Shown one piece after another: positions 43,965-52,094 of a DNA stretch of 64,000 nucleotides. Position 1 is the first letter of the stretch, and each line of letters starts with the position of its first letter. This DNA is from CAVVDY01 sp963815775. GTDB lineage: Bacteria > Acidobacteriota > Terriglobia > Terriglobales > Acidobacteriaceae. The DNA lies in contig CAWFIB010000007.1 of NCBI GenBank assembly GCA_963815775.1, positions 85,637 to 149,636 of the forward strand, given 5' to 3'. The notes beneath the pieces were generated by a model. That model had not been told where the DNA came from. It worked only from the letters and a program-made list of their open reading frames with translations, and searched no databases. The translations under genes were made by a program, and so were the position numbers.

Positions 43965-44516
43965 TTATGCCTTTTTCGGCTCCAGCAATGAAGCCTGCGA
44001 TGATGCGGCCACGGACGTCGGACCCGCCGCGGTTGTCACCACCTGGGGCTTGGCTTCCACCCGCGCCGCTTCCGGCTTTTGAATATCGATGGTCCCCTTG
44101 AAGTAAGCTCCATCGTCGATGGCGATCCGGGCGGTGGTGATATCGCCCTTCAGCGATGCGCTCTTGCGCAGCTCCACCCGGTCGCTGGCGGTAATATTGC
44201 CGTCCACCTGGCCGTGAAGAATTACGTTGCGCGCCTCGACATTGGCCCGCACCCGGCCATTGGGACCGATCGTCAGGCTCTGTCCGCGCAGCGCAATCGA
44301 GCCATCCACCTGGCCGTCCACGTACAAGTCCTCGCTGCCCGAGAGCTCGCCTTTCACCACCACCGACTTGCCGATGGTTGCCACGTCAACATTGCGAACA
44401 GGTTCGCTGCGCATAGACTCACTCGGGCGAGGCGGCGCGGCAGGATTGTGCGAAGCAGTGCTCGGTTCCTGGATCGGCATAGGGCTCTCATCTTCCTTGC
44501 GTGTTGGTTTCCACAT
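43965..44516 (-). CDS. Bactofilin, polymer-forming cytoskeletal protein
   Basis: A 183-residue bactofilin. The central DUF583 right-handed beta-helix is clear: 'VVVKGELSGSEDLYVDGQVDG', 'LTIGPNGRVRANVEARNVIL', 'GQVDGNITASDRVELRKSAS' and 'GDITTARIAIDDGAYFKG'. A Pro/Ala-rich N-terminus and Ala/Val-rich C-terminus flank it, as usual. Bactofilins polymerise without nucleotide and localise cell-wall or stalk machinery. ATG 44516 has GGAG at spacing 7. No associated LytM peptidase is in view. Confidence 0.95.
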   Translation of the reverse strand: MWKPTRKEDESPMPIQEPSTASHNPAAPPRPSESMRSEPVRNVDVATIGKSVVVKGELSGSEDLYVDGQVDGSIALRGQSLTIGPNGRVRANVEARNVILHGQVDGNITASDRVELRKSASLKGDITTARIAIDDGAYFKGTIDIQKPEAARVEAKPQVVTTAAGPTSVAASSQASLLEPKKA

Positions 44517-44749
44517 ATCGTGCTCCGGACGCGGTCCTCGGGCAAAAGTTCAGAATAATCCGCAGGAAAGTGCCTGGGCCGCTGGCAAGAAGCATACCGA
44601 AGCCCGAGAATTGTGCAAAGCATTTTGCGCAGTAAAAAGACGACGTGTTGTTTACACCCTTGTCACGCTGATCGCGTGGCTACCGGAAGACCAACCTTTG
44701 ACGGCTGCCAGAAGCAGGCGGCTAAGTTGCATACTTTGGCGTCGACGTA

Positions 44750-44763
44750 TATACAATAGTATA
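44750..44763. promoter_or_regulatory. Inverted repeat TATAC-AATA-GTATA, candidate brnTA operator
   Basis: A perfect 5-bp dyad with a 4-bp spacer, in AT-rich sequence 13 bp upstream of brnT. BrnTA modules are repressed by BrnA binding a palindrome over their own promoter, so this is a natural candidate operator. The neighbouring TATATAC and TATAGTC blocks could provide the -10 region. Confidence 0.5.
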
Positions 44764-44776
44764 GTCGTGTAACATA

Positions 44777-45070
44777 ATGCATCTGAGCGTAACCGGGTTC
44801 GACTGGGACTCCGGCAACCGAGCGAAATGCCAAAGGCATGGGGTCACCATCGCCGAAATTGAGCAACTCTTCACCGGCTCGCCCTATGTTGCGCCCGATC
44901 CGAAGCACTCGCACCGTGAGGACCGCCTGATTGCAGTGGGACGGAACGGCGCCGGGCGCCCTATGTTCGTGGCCTTCCGAATAACGGAGCGCGGCCGGCT
45001 CATACGCCCAGTCACCGCACGCTATATGCATGCCAAGGAGATCGCCGCCTATGAAGAAGCACGTCCCTAG
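44777..45070 (+). CDS. brnT: BrnT family type II toxin (ribonuclease)
   Basis: A 97-residue BrnT-type mRNA-cleaving toxin. 'FDWDSGNRAKCQRHGVTIAEIEQLF' has the family's 'F.WD..K...N...HGV.F.E' layout, followed by 'PKHSHREDRLIAVGRNG' and 'IRPVTARYMHAKEIAAYEE' as the conserved C-terminus. It overlaps the antitoxin start by 20 bp. BrnT inhibits translation unless complexed with BrnA. Confidence 0.92.
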   Translation: MHLSVTGFDWDSGNRAKCQRHGVTIAEIEQLFTGSPYVAPDPKHSHREDRLIAVGRNGAGRPMFVAFRITERGRLIRPVTARYMHAKEIAAYEEARP

Positions 45071-45305
45071 ACTCAAAACCAGCAAAGCAGCGGAGCTGTT
45101 CCTTGACCAGGATTTGTCGACCCTTGACTTCTCGCAGTTCAAGCCCGTGCGGTTCGAATTCGAGAAGAAGGATGAACAGATCAATATGCGCGTGCCCAAG
45201 CCTCTGCTGACCGCAATCAAAGCCCGCGCCAAAGCACGGGGCATCCCTTACACGCGTTTTATCCGCGAGGTTCTGGAGCGAGCTTTGCTTGCACCGAAAG
45301 CCTGA
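45051..45305 (+). CDS. brnA: BrnA family antitoxin
   Basis: An 84-residue antitoxin with a C-terminal ribbon-helix-helix domain. 'EKKDEQINMRVPKPLLTAIKARA' gives the beta strand and first helix and 'GIPYTRFIREVLERAL' the second. The N-terminus ('KTSKAAELFLDQDLSTLDFSQF') is the toxin-binding arm. ATG 45051 lies inside brnT, in the classical toxin-first order of brnTA, and the complex autorepresses. Confidence 0.9.
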   Translation: MKKHVPRLKTSKAAELFLDQDLSTLDFSQFKPVRFEFEKKDEQINMRVPKPLLTAIKARAKARGIPYTRFIREVLERALLAPKA

Positions 45306-45330
45306 TCCTACGAATTAACGGATTGGAACC

Positions 45331-45789
45331 ATGAGCCAGTACGACTTCTTCATCAGCTACAAGTGGAAAATGTACGCCCCGGAAGCCCGAACCCTGAAGG
45401 CCATCGCGGAGCGACATCGGTTCCATGCATGGATCGATAAAGAGCATCCCTTCCAGCAGTCGGAAGCGGGATCACCCGGATCCGATAAGGCTCTGGCTGA
45501 GCACTTGCGCAAAGCAATGAATTCGTGTCGCTACGTCCTGTTCTTCGAGACCTACGCAACCATGGCGATGGTCGTCAATGGCCCGCCAGTCCGTGTAACC
45601 AGTTGGCAGGAGAATGAGCTGGGCATGGCTGCCGCTGAGAAGCTGATCGTCCTGTACCACGGTGCGTCTCCCAGGACAATGGGTTTCGGCTTGAGCCACA
45701 AGCTTCAGCAATATCAGGAGCTCGAGGACGCTTTTGCGATGATCGAAGAAGCCATCGCAGATCCGGCCGGCCCTTACTGGACGGACTGA
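45331..45789 (+). CDS. TIR-domain-like protein
   Basis: A 152-residue protein opening with 'YDFFISYKWKMYAPEARTLKAI', the betaA strand and first helix of TIR folds. 'HAWIDKE' corresponds to the G-x-x-W-x-D box. Near residue 90, 'TSWQENELGMAA' resembles the conserved W-x-x-E with the catalytic glutamate of NAD-cleaving TIR domains. No second domain. It begins 25 bp after brnA on the same strand. Bacterial TIR proteins often serve in antiphage defence (for example Thoeris); a role with BrnTA is inferred from proximity only. Confidence 0.68.
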   Translation: MSQYDFFISYKWKMYAPEARTLKAIAERHRFHAWIDKEHPFQQSEAGSPGSDKALAEHLRKAMNSCRYVLFFETYATMAMVVNGPPVRVTSWQENELGMAAAEKLIVLYHGASPRTMGFGLSHKLQQYQELEDAFAMIEEAIADPAGPYWTD

Positions 45790-45812
45790 GATCCAATTGC
45801 CGCAAAAATCAA

Positions 45813-45837
45813 AACGGGCACGCATTGCGCACCCGTT
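45813..45837 (-). terminator. Rho-independent terminator downstream of hpf
   Basis: On the minus strand AACGGGTGCGC pairs with GCGTGCCCGTT (two G-T pairs) around AAT, followed by TTGATTTTTG. It lies 21 bp past the hpf stop and 23 bp past the convergent TIR gene, so may serve both. Confidence 0.78.
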
Positions 45838-45858
45838 CCATTCCTTACATCGCAGGTT

Positions 45859-46458
45859 CTACGGCACCTCAATCAGCTCGATCTTCCCGTCCTTGCGCCG
45901 ATGCAGCACCTTGGCCTTGCCCTTGGGATCGCGGAAGACGAACACCTCGCGGTCGCGAAACTCGCATTCCTTCACCGCCTCTTCCACCGTCATCGGCCGC
46001 AGCGCGACAGAATCGGTGGCATGTACCAGGTGCGCTTCCGTAGTGCGCGACACCGACGGAAACTTGTGTACCAGCACCGGCACCGCGGTGGCAGCATTGG
46101 CGCCAACTGCAATCTGCATCTCCGCCTGCGCCTCAACCGGCTCTTTCCAGCTCTTGTCCTTGGCCTTGCGGTGGGTGGCGCGACGGCGGCCATTGTTCCG
46201 TACCGCCTGGGTCTCGATGTGCTCCAGCGCCTGGCCGATGGCGCTCATCATGTCCGTCGCCTCCGCCAGCCCAACCAGCTGCCCGCGCCGGCGCTTCACC
46301 GTAATTTCAGCGATGTTGCGGCGTTTTTCGACCGACAGGATCACCTTGCTCTTGATGTTTTCGCCCAGGATCTTGGTGAGCTTATTGAGGCCGGATTCGA
46401 CTTCCTTGCGTACCGTGGGAGTAATTTCGTACTGTTTGCCGAAATACTCGATATTCAT
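45859..46458 (-). CDS. hpf: Ribosome hibernation-promoting factor, long form
   Basis: A 199-residue long HPF/RaiA protein. 'MNIEYFGKQYEITPTVRKEVESGLNKLTK' is the ribosome-binding N-terminal domain (to about residue 100), then a basic linker, then the C-terminal dimerisation domain 'LRPMTVEEAVKECEFRDREVFVFRD' that drives 100S ribosome formation. ATG 46458 has GGAGGGAG upstream, so the frame extension to 46593 is rejected. It follows rpoN, a common neighbour of hpf. Confidence 0.94.
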   Translation of the reverse strand: MNIEYFGKQYEITPTVRKEVESGLNKLTKILGENIKSKVILSVEKRRNIAEITVKRRRGQLVGLAEATDMMSAIGQALEHIETQAVRNNGRRRATHRKAKDKSWKEPVEAQAEMQIAVGANAATAVPVLVHKFPSVSRTTEAHLVHATDSVALRPMTVEEAVKECEFRDREVFVFRDPKGKAKVLHRRKDGKIELIEVP

Positions 46459-46595
46459 TGAGCTCCCTCCTGCCGCTGCCTGATTGGTTGCTGTTCGTTT
46501 TGGCCGCGGCGGTTTCACCACTACGGCGTCACGTTCAACCGGCGGCCAACCTCGTGCTCGTGTCACGGATGGACGCCGTGGACGCCGGTACAACC

Positions 46596-48380
46596 CTATT
46601 TCTTCACTCTGCGCTGGTGGGTGCTCGGGATGCGCATGTCCTCCCTGTACTTGGCAACCGTGCGGCGAGTGACCTGGATGCCCTGCGACTGTAGGATGCG
46701 GGTGATCTGCTCGTCGGTCAACGGCCGGGTGGGATCTTCCTCCTCGATCAGCTTCTTGACCCGGCGCTTCAGGATCAGCAGCGACGTGCTGCCGCCTTCC
46801 GGGCCGTTTACGCTCTCGGTGAAGAAGTAACGTAGTTCGAAGACGCCTTGCGAAGTATGAGCGTACTTGTTGGCCACCGCACGGCTCACCGTCGAAGGAT
46901 GCACTCCGATCTCCTCGGCAACTTCCTTGATCATCATCGGCTTCAACTGGTCGATGCCTTGGTCCAGAAAATCGCGCTGGCGCTCGAGGATGGCGTGGCA
47001 GACCCGCAAAATCGTCTGCTTCCGCTGCTCGATGTTCTTGATGAGCTGGATCGCCGACTTGTAACGCTCTTTAACGTAGTTGCGCACATCCTTCTCGGCA
47101 GCGTCGCGGTTTAGCAGCCGCCGATACGAGGAATTGAGCCGCAACTGGGGAACTTCCTCATCGTTCATCACGATGATGTATTCATCACCCTGCTTGACGA
47201 AGGCCACGTCCGGCTCGATCAGCCGTGTCTCGGTCTTGTTGTAGCGCAGGCCGGGACGAGGATCGAGGGTGCGGATGAAATCCATGGCCCGGGTTACCGC
47301 CTCCAGCGGGCGATTGATCGCCTTGGCGACTTCCTTGTAATGCTTGTTCTGCAGCGCCGGAAGATGATCGCTCACCAGCGTGATGGCGTCTTCCAATGCC
47401 TCCTGCTCGGCGATGTGGTTGGTGTGGCCGTTCTTGCGATGCAGGGTCTTCAGGTTCAGGAGCTGGGCCAGCAGACACTCGCGCAGGTCACGCGACCCCA
47501 CGCCCACCGGATCCAGTTGCTTGACCAGGTCGATGGCCTCCAGCAGCGCATCGCGGCTGAAGGGCACCCGTGCCGGCGAAGTGCGCGGCGGCACCAGGTG
47601 AGGACGCGCAGTGGCCCCCATAGCCCGTGCCGCCGCCGCCATCGGCGCAGCTTCCTCTTCCGGCTCGGCGACCGCAACTTCTGCCATCGCACCGTCTGTC
47701 GCCACTGCCGCCTCGCCATATGCTGTCTCGGAAGCGGACAACGTATCGCCCCGCACAGGCGCAGCGCTCCCCGAGGCCAGGTCAATGCCCGGCATCACCG
47801 GCTCGCCGGCCGTGGCCAGCGGTGCAACCCGGCCCATGTCCTCATCCATCAGCCCGAGGAGCTCGTCTTCGGTCGCCGTCAGGTAGCCTTCTTCGTTCAG
47901 ATTGCCGATGACCAGCTCCGCCGCGCGGTAGACATCGTCCTTTACGTGCAGTGAGCCGAGCTGCCACATCAGGTGGTCTGACAATGTGGTAGGTTTCGAC
48001 AGGAAGTTCTCGAACGAAGGCTTTTCGCTCTCCTCCATCTCGACTGAAGTGCGCAGACCGGGATCGAGATATTCCTTGAAGAACGAACCAAAATCGATTT
48101 CCTCGAACGGGTCCTTCTCTTCCGAAGGCAACGCCTGCTCTTCCTGGGTTGTAGGAGAGCTGTCGCGGTCCATCTTCTCTTCTTTGGCGGAAACCTCGTC
48201 GAGCAGGGGAACGGAGTTGTCCAACTCCTCCAGCACCGGGTTCTCGGTGAGCTCGGCGTTGATCATGTCCGCCAGTTCCAGCTTGTTCAGGGCCAGCACG
48301 CTGACCATCTGCACGAGCCCGGGCGTCAGAATTTGCTTCTGAGAGACCTTGAGGTTCAGTTTGGGCTGCAACAACACCAT
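46596..48380 (-). CDS. rpoN: RNA polymerase sigma-54 factor
   Basis: A 594-residue sigma-54. The activator-interacting region I is at residues 1-55 ('MVLLQPKLNLKVSQKQILTP'), region II is acidic, the core-binding domain includes 'RDALLEAIDLVKQLDPVGVGSRDLR', and the C-terminus ends with the RpoN box 'RRTVAKYRE' (inside 'QVTRRTVAKYREDMRIPS'). An Ala-rich insert of about 90 residues (around 183-275) lies in the acidic/core-binding junction, making it longer than the usual 450-500. It sits 26 bp downstream of lptB, in the order lptCA-lptB-rpoN-hpf. Confidence 0.96.
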   Translation of the reverse strand: MVLLQPKLNLKVSQKQILTPGLVQMVSVLALNKLELADMINAELTENPVLEELDNSVPLLDEVSAKEEKMDRDSSPTTQEEQALPSEEKDPFEEIDFGSFFKEYLDPGLRTSVEMEESEKPSFENFLSKPTTLSDHLMWQLGSLHVKDDVYRAAELVIGNLNEEGYLTATEDELLGLMDEDMGRVAPLATAGEPVMPGIDLASGSAAPVRGDTLSASETAYGEAAVATDGAMAEVAVAEPEEEAAPMAAAARAMGATARPHLVPPRTSPARVPFSRDALLEAIDLVKQLDPVGVGSRDLRECLLAQLLNLKTLHRKNGHTNHIAEQEALEDAITLVSDHLPALQNKHYKEVAKAINRPLEAVTRAMDFIRTLDPRPGLRYNKTETRLIEPDVAFVKQGDEYIIVMNDEEVPQLRLNSSYRRLLNRDAAEKDVRNYVKERYKSAIQLIKNIEQRKQTILRVCHAILERQRDFLDQGIDQLKPMMIKEVAEEIGVHPSTVSRAVANKYAHTSQGVFELRYFFTESVNGPEGGSTSLLILKRRVKKLIEEEDPTRPLTDEQITRILQSQGIQVTRRTVAKYREDMRIPSTHQRRVKK

Positions 48381-48406
48381 TGGAGAACTGTTTTGCTGTA
48401 CTGATT

Positions 48407-49135
48407 CTAAACCAACGAGAAGCTCTCGCCTAAGTAAACTCGCTTCACTTCCGGATCGTGTCCCAGTTGTTCCGGCGTGCCCGCGCGGAAAATTCTTCCC
48501 TCGTTAATGATGTAGGCGCGATCGGTTACCGACAGCGTCTCCCTCACATTATGATCGGTTACCAGAATTCCGATGCCACTCGCACGCAGGCCCGCGATGA
48601 TGTTTTGCAGATCGAGTACCGCGATGGGATCGATTCCCGAAAAAGGTTCGTCCAGCAGAATGAAACTCGGCGAGATGCACAGGCAGCGCGCAATCTCTAC
48701 TCTGCGCCGTTCCCCGCCCGACAGCGCATAGCCCCGGTTCTTGCGGATCACTCCCAGCCCCAGCCGCTCGATCAGGTTCTCCATGCGTTCCCGGCGCTCG
48801 TGCCACGACAGCGGCTGCGCCTCCAGCACCGCCAGAATGTTGTCCTCCACCGTCAGCTTGCGAAAGATCGACGGCTCCTGCGGCAGGTAGCTGATGCCGT
48901 AGTTGCGTGCCCGCAGGTACATCGGTACCGTGCTGACGTCCTGCTCGTCGACCCTCACCCGACCGGTGTCGGTGGGAATCAGCCCGACGATGATGTAGAA
49001 GCTGGTCGTCTTGCCCGCGCCGTTCGGTCCCAGCAGGCCGACCACCTCGCCTTGCTTGACATGCAGGCTGACGTCGTTGACCACCCTGCGGCCGCGATAG
49101 CTCTTCCCGATTTCTTCAGCAGTTAAGGTTTGCAT
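48407..49135 (-). CDS. lptB: LPS export ABC transporter ATP-binding protein LptB
   Basis: A 242-residue ATPase. Walker A 'LLGPNGAGKTTSFYIIVGL', Q-loop 'GISYLPQEPSIFRKLTVEDN', signature 'LSGGERRRVEIARCL' and Walker B 'FILLDEPFSGIDPIAV' are all intact, and the sequence closely follows the LptB subfamily. It powers LPS extraction and transport with LptF/LptG, which are not in the window. The start is 2 bp after the LptCA stop. Confidence 0.95.
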   Translation of the reverse strand: MQTLTAEEIGKSYRGRRVVNDVSLHVKQGEVVGLLGPNGAGKTTSFYIIVGLIPTDTGRVRVDEQDVSTVPMYLRARNYGISYLPQEPSIFRKLTVEDNILAVLEAQPLSWHERRERMENLIERLGLGVIRKNRGYALSGGERRRVEIARCLCISPSFILLDEPFSGIDPIAVLDLQNIIAGLRASGIGILVTDHNVRETLSVTDRAYIINEGRIFRAGTPEQLGHDPEVKRVYLGESFSLV

Positions 49136-49137
49136 CT

Positions 49138-51486
49138 CTACTTCGTAATTCTCGCCCGCGTGACGGTCGAAGAGGAATTCTTGCTATCCACCAGGACCTC
49201 GTCATCGCGGCTGTAAAAAGTCAGGGAATCGCCCCATACTGTGCCACGGGTCGCGTCGAAAATGCTAGGGGATTTTCCCGTCAGGTGATATTTAGCGTCA
49301 TCGGCGGTGTATACCAGCTGATCACCGACTGCCCGCCGGTTCGGTTCGGTGACTACTACCCTTCCCGTGCCCACCAGGTGATCGATCTTGCTCGGTCCCT
49401 CGCTGCCGGGCAGGATCGACGCCGGAGACTTGGACGCGGCGGAGGACGCGGTTTGCTCCCCCGCCTCCTTCAGATACACGTCGATCTGCTGCGCCGTGAT
49501 GGTGCTGTCCTGGCTCTTGGCCACCACGTTGCCTGTATAGCGCGCCCGCCGTTCTGCATCGGCGTAGGTAAGCTTATCGGCGATGACCTGCACCGGTGTG
49601 AGCTTGCCGTCGTCTGATTGCTGCACGAACAGGCTCACCACGTGATGACGCTCGTCGCCGAAGGCCGTCACCGTGCGCGTGTCTTGATCGAAGTCGATCT
49701 TGGGAGCCCGCACCACATTCGACCCTTGCCACAGGCGAACATTGCCGCTGTAATGCGCAATACTCGACTGCTGGCGCGATGCCATGTGCTCCGCCGTCAC
49801 GTGGATCGGGTCCGAAGTCGCCAGCAGCGCTCCGTTGGGCTGCGGCTTCAGCTCACTGTATGTCGTCTTCACGTCTTCGTCGGCATAAGCATCGCCGCTT
49901 TGGCGGTTCATGCGCACTACATTGGCCGTGGTCGTCATGCCCCCGTCGATCACCCGAGGCGAGCCATTCAGCACCAGCAACTGATCGGAGGGAGTGTACG
50001 TTGCCTTTTCCGCAAACGCTGCGCGGCCACCGACGTCCGGCTTGCCGGAAGGCTCGTGATATTGGAAGTTGCCCGTCTGCACCAGCTTCTTCACCCCGCC
50101 GTCGGGATCGAAGGCCACGTCGAGCTTGTTGGAGGTGCTGACCTTTTCCGGCTGGCCGGGCAATGTCGACACGATGCGCGAATCCGGCTCGCCGTGCAGT
50201 GACTGCATCTGGTTGCCATCGCCAAACATGGCGTGAAACTTTCCTGCGGTCGCCACCGTGGTCGCATTCCCCATCTCCTGCGCGTTCTTGTCGCCGCTCT
50301 TGGACCTCGCGGGACTCGGCAGGATCACAATCTGCGCTTTGCCTATGGTGTCTGCCGTCTTCAATTCGCCGCCGTCTGCCAACTGAAAATCCAGAGCGTC
50401 GGCCATGATGTCCATCGGTTGTCCACTAGCCGGCCCCACCCCCGATTTGCCCGGGTTCGGCTCCTGATGCAGGCGCGCATTGTTCACCATGTGGAAGCGC
50501 AAGGGCTGGTTCTGGCCGTCAAAATCCAGGATGAAAGTGCCCGCCGAGCCGTTGCTGCGGTTGTCGCCCCGCGTTACGAACTTCGCCCCTCCCGTCAGGA
50601 TCGCCTGCTGCACTCCATTGTTCGGCCCCATGTTCACGTCACCGTGTGGACTGTAGATGTCGACCGCGGTAGGGCCACGGCTCTCGATGTGGACATTGCC
50701 TTCGGCCACCACATGCTGCACCGTGTTGTCCGGTTCGAACAACATCGTGATCTTGTCCGCGGTCAGAGTGCGTGTGGGCTGCTCGATGCGCGCCTCGAGC
50801 AACACCGCCTGTCGCGGCTCTTTCTGAATCGTTCCGCTGGCGCCGGTGATGACCGCTGCCTTGTCTCCCGTGGTGACGATGTGCACGTCCGACTTGAGCT
50901 CCAGCTCGCTGGTCTTGGAATCGTAATAAGCGCCCTTGGCCGAGCCTGTCGCCTGCGCGCTGAGGAAGTCGACCATCTCACTGGTCTGCGCAATGCCCGT
51001 CTTCTGATTGAACGTCAGGTTCTGGGTGCGGAGATGGATGGGGTTCTTCAGCTCCTCCGGCGGCGCCTGGTCAGGCTTGCTGGGGCCCTCGGCATAACCC
51101 TGAAGGTCGATGTTCACCACCCCCGTGCCGGTGACTTCTCCTGATTGCGGGTCGTAGCTGAAGTGTTCGCCGTAGATCTCGTCGTAGCGGTTATGTTGAT
51201 GGCCATAAACCACCACGTGTACGTTACGCAGCTCGGCGTGTCCGCCTCCCTTGAATTGCACCGCCTTTGACGCGCGGATGGTGTACAGCGTACGCCCGCC
51301 CTCGGACTTCGACAGCGAAAACCCTTCGCTGGTCTGCTTGATGTCGATACCTAGCTGCTCGGGGATATTGTGCAGCGTGGGCCTGACCCGGGTCTTGGCG
51401 ACATAGTAGGAGATGCCGACAATGGCGATTACTCCAATGGCGGCAGCCACCAGCCACTTGCGGGCCTCGATCAGAGCTTGCAACAT
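49138..51486 (-). CDS. LptC-LptA (OstA-like) fusion for LPS transport
   Basis: A 782-residue protein. An N-terminal transmembrane anchor ('KWLVAAAIGVIAIVGISYYVA') is followed by an LptC-like beta-jellyroll and then several OstA/LptA-like repeats, readable as 'YDSKTSELELKSDVHIVTTGD', 'ADKITMLFEPDNTVQHVVAEGNVH', 'DHLVGTGRVVVTEPNRRAVG' and 'GDQLVYTADDAKYHLTG'. In proteobacteria LptC (about 190 residues) and LptA (about 180) are separate; here one chain appears to form the periplasmic bridge. It is followed directly by lptB. Confidence 0.88.
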   Translation of the reverse strand: MLQALIEARKWLVAAAIGVIAIVGISYYVAKTRVRPTLHNIPEQLGIDIKQTSEGFSLSKSEGGRTLYTIRASKAVQFKGGGHAELRNVHVVVYGHQHNRYDEIYGEHFSYDPQSGEVTGTGVVNIDLQGYAEGPSKPDQAPPEELKNPIHLRTQNLTFNQKTGIAQTSEMVDFLSAQATGSAKGAYYDSKTSELELKSDVHIVTTGDKAAVITGASGTIQKEPRQAVLLEARIEQPTRTLTADKITMLFEPDNTVQHVVAEGNVHIESRGPTAVDIYSPHGDVNMGPNNGVQQAILTGGAKFVTRGDNRSNGSAGTFILDFDGQNQPLRFHMVNNARLHQEPNPGKSGVGPASGQPMDIMADALDFQLADGGELKTADTIGKAQIVILPSPARSKSGDKNAQEMGNATTVATAGKFHAMFGDGNQMQSLHGEPDSRIVSTLPGQPEKVSTSNKLDVAFDPDGGVKKLVQTGNFQYHEPSGKPDVGGRAAFAEKATYTPSDQLLVLNGSPRVIDGGMTTTANVVRMNRQSGDAYADEDVKTTYSELKPQPNGALLATSDPIHVTAEHMASRQQSSIAHYSGNVRLWQGSNVVRAPKIDFDQDTRTVTAFGDERHHVVSLFVQQSDDGKLTPVQVIADKLTYADAERRARYTGNVVAKSQDSTITAQQIDVYLKEAGEQTASSAASKSPASILPGSEGPSKIDHLVGTGRVVVTEPNRRAVGDQLVYTADDAKYHLTGKSPSIFDATRGTVWGDSLTFYSRDDEVLVDSKNSSSTVTRARITK

Positions 51487-51628
51487 CGATACTGCGATCT
51501 TACCTCTTTTGCACTGCAGACATTTCGACCACCCCTCACGTCATGCACCGCCCACCCCTCACCGGCGTATCATTAGTCTCACGTGTTCGGCTCAGCCGTG
51601 GCCGGACTTGCACCGAGGAATTCCGATA

Positions 51629-52093
51629 ATGGCCGACGATCTAACCTCCCTCAAAGACGACATGGTGGCCTTTATCCTGGGACACGGCATGAGCCGCTTC
51701 CAGGGTTATGTCACCGAAGACGTTCATAGCGTCATGTGGGACCCGCGCGACAATCCCGAAAGCTGGAAGGATTTCGTCGAGCTCGCCAAGAAAGCCGGCT
51801 CCTCCTTCCTTTCCATGGACGAAGAGGTCCTGCAGCGCGACGAGATCGACTACCTCATCCAGCGCTTGCAGCACACCAACTACCCCAGCGACGAAGACGT
51901 CGAAGAGGCACGCTGGCTGCGCAACTACACCGGCAAGACCGGATTCATTCAGCTTGGCTGGCCCCACCAGGGCATCATGTTCCTTTACGAAGTCTCCACC
52001 GAATGGTATGAGCGCTATCAGCACCTGCTCGATCTGGTCGAAGACTTCGGCACCCTGACCATCGACGAAACCGACCAGGACGACGATCGCTGA
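51629..52093 (+). CDS. Conserved hypothetical acidic protein upstream of recJ
   Basis: A 154-residue soluble protein, strongly acidic, without signal peptide. Distinctive segments are 'LKDDMVAFILGHGMSRFQGYV', 'MWDPRDNPESWKDFVELAKK' and 'IQLGWPHQGIMFLYEVSTEW'. No family recognised. ATG 51629 has GAGGAA at spacing 8, so the longer frame from 51413 is rejected. Its stop is one base before the recJ GTG, so the two are translationally coupled. Confidence 0.72.
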   Translation: MADDLTSLKDDMVAFILGHGMSRFQGYVTEDVHSVMWDPRDNPESWKDFVELAKKAGSSFLSMDEEVLQRDEIDYLIQRLQHTNYPSDEDVEEARWLRNYTGKTGFIQLGWPHQGIMFLYEVSTEWYERYQHLLDLVEDFGTLTIDETDQDDDR

Positions 52094-52094
52094 C

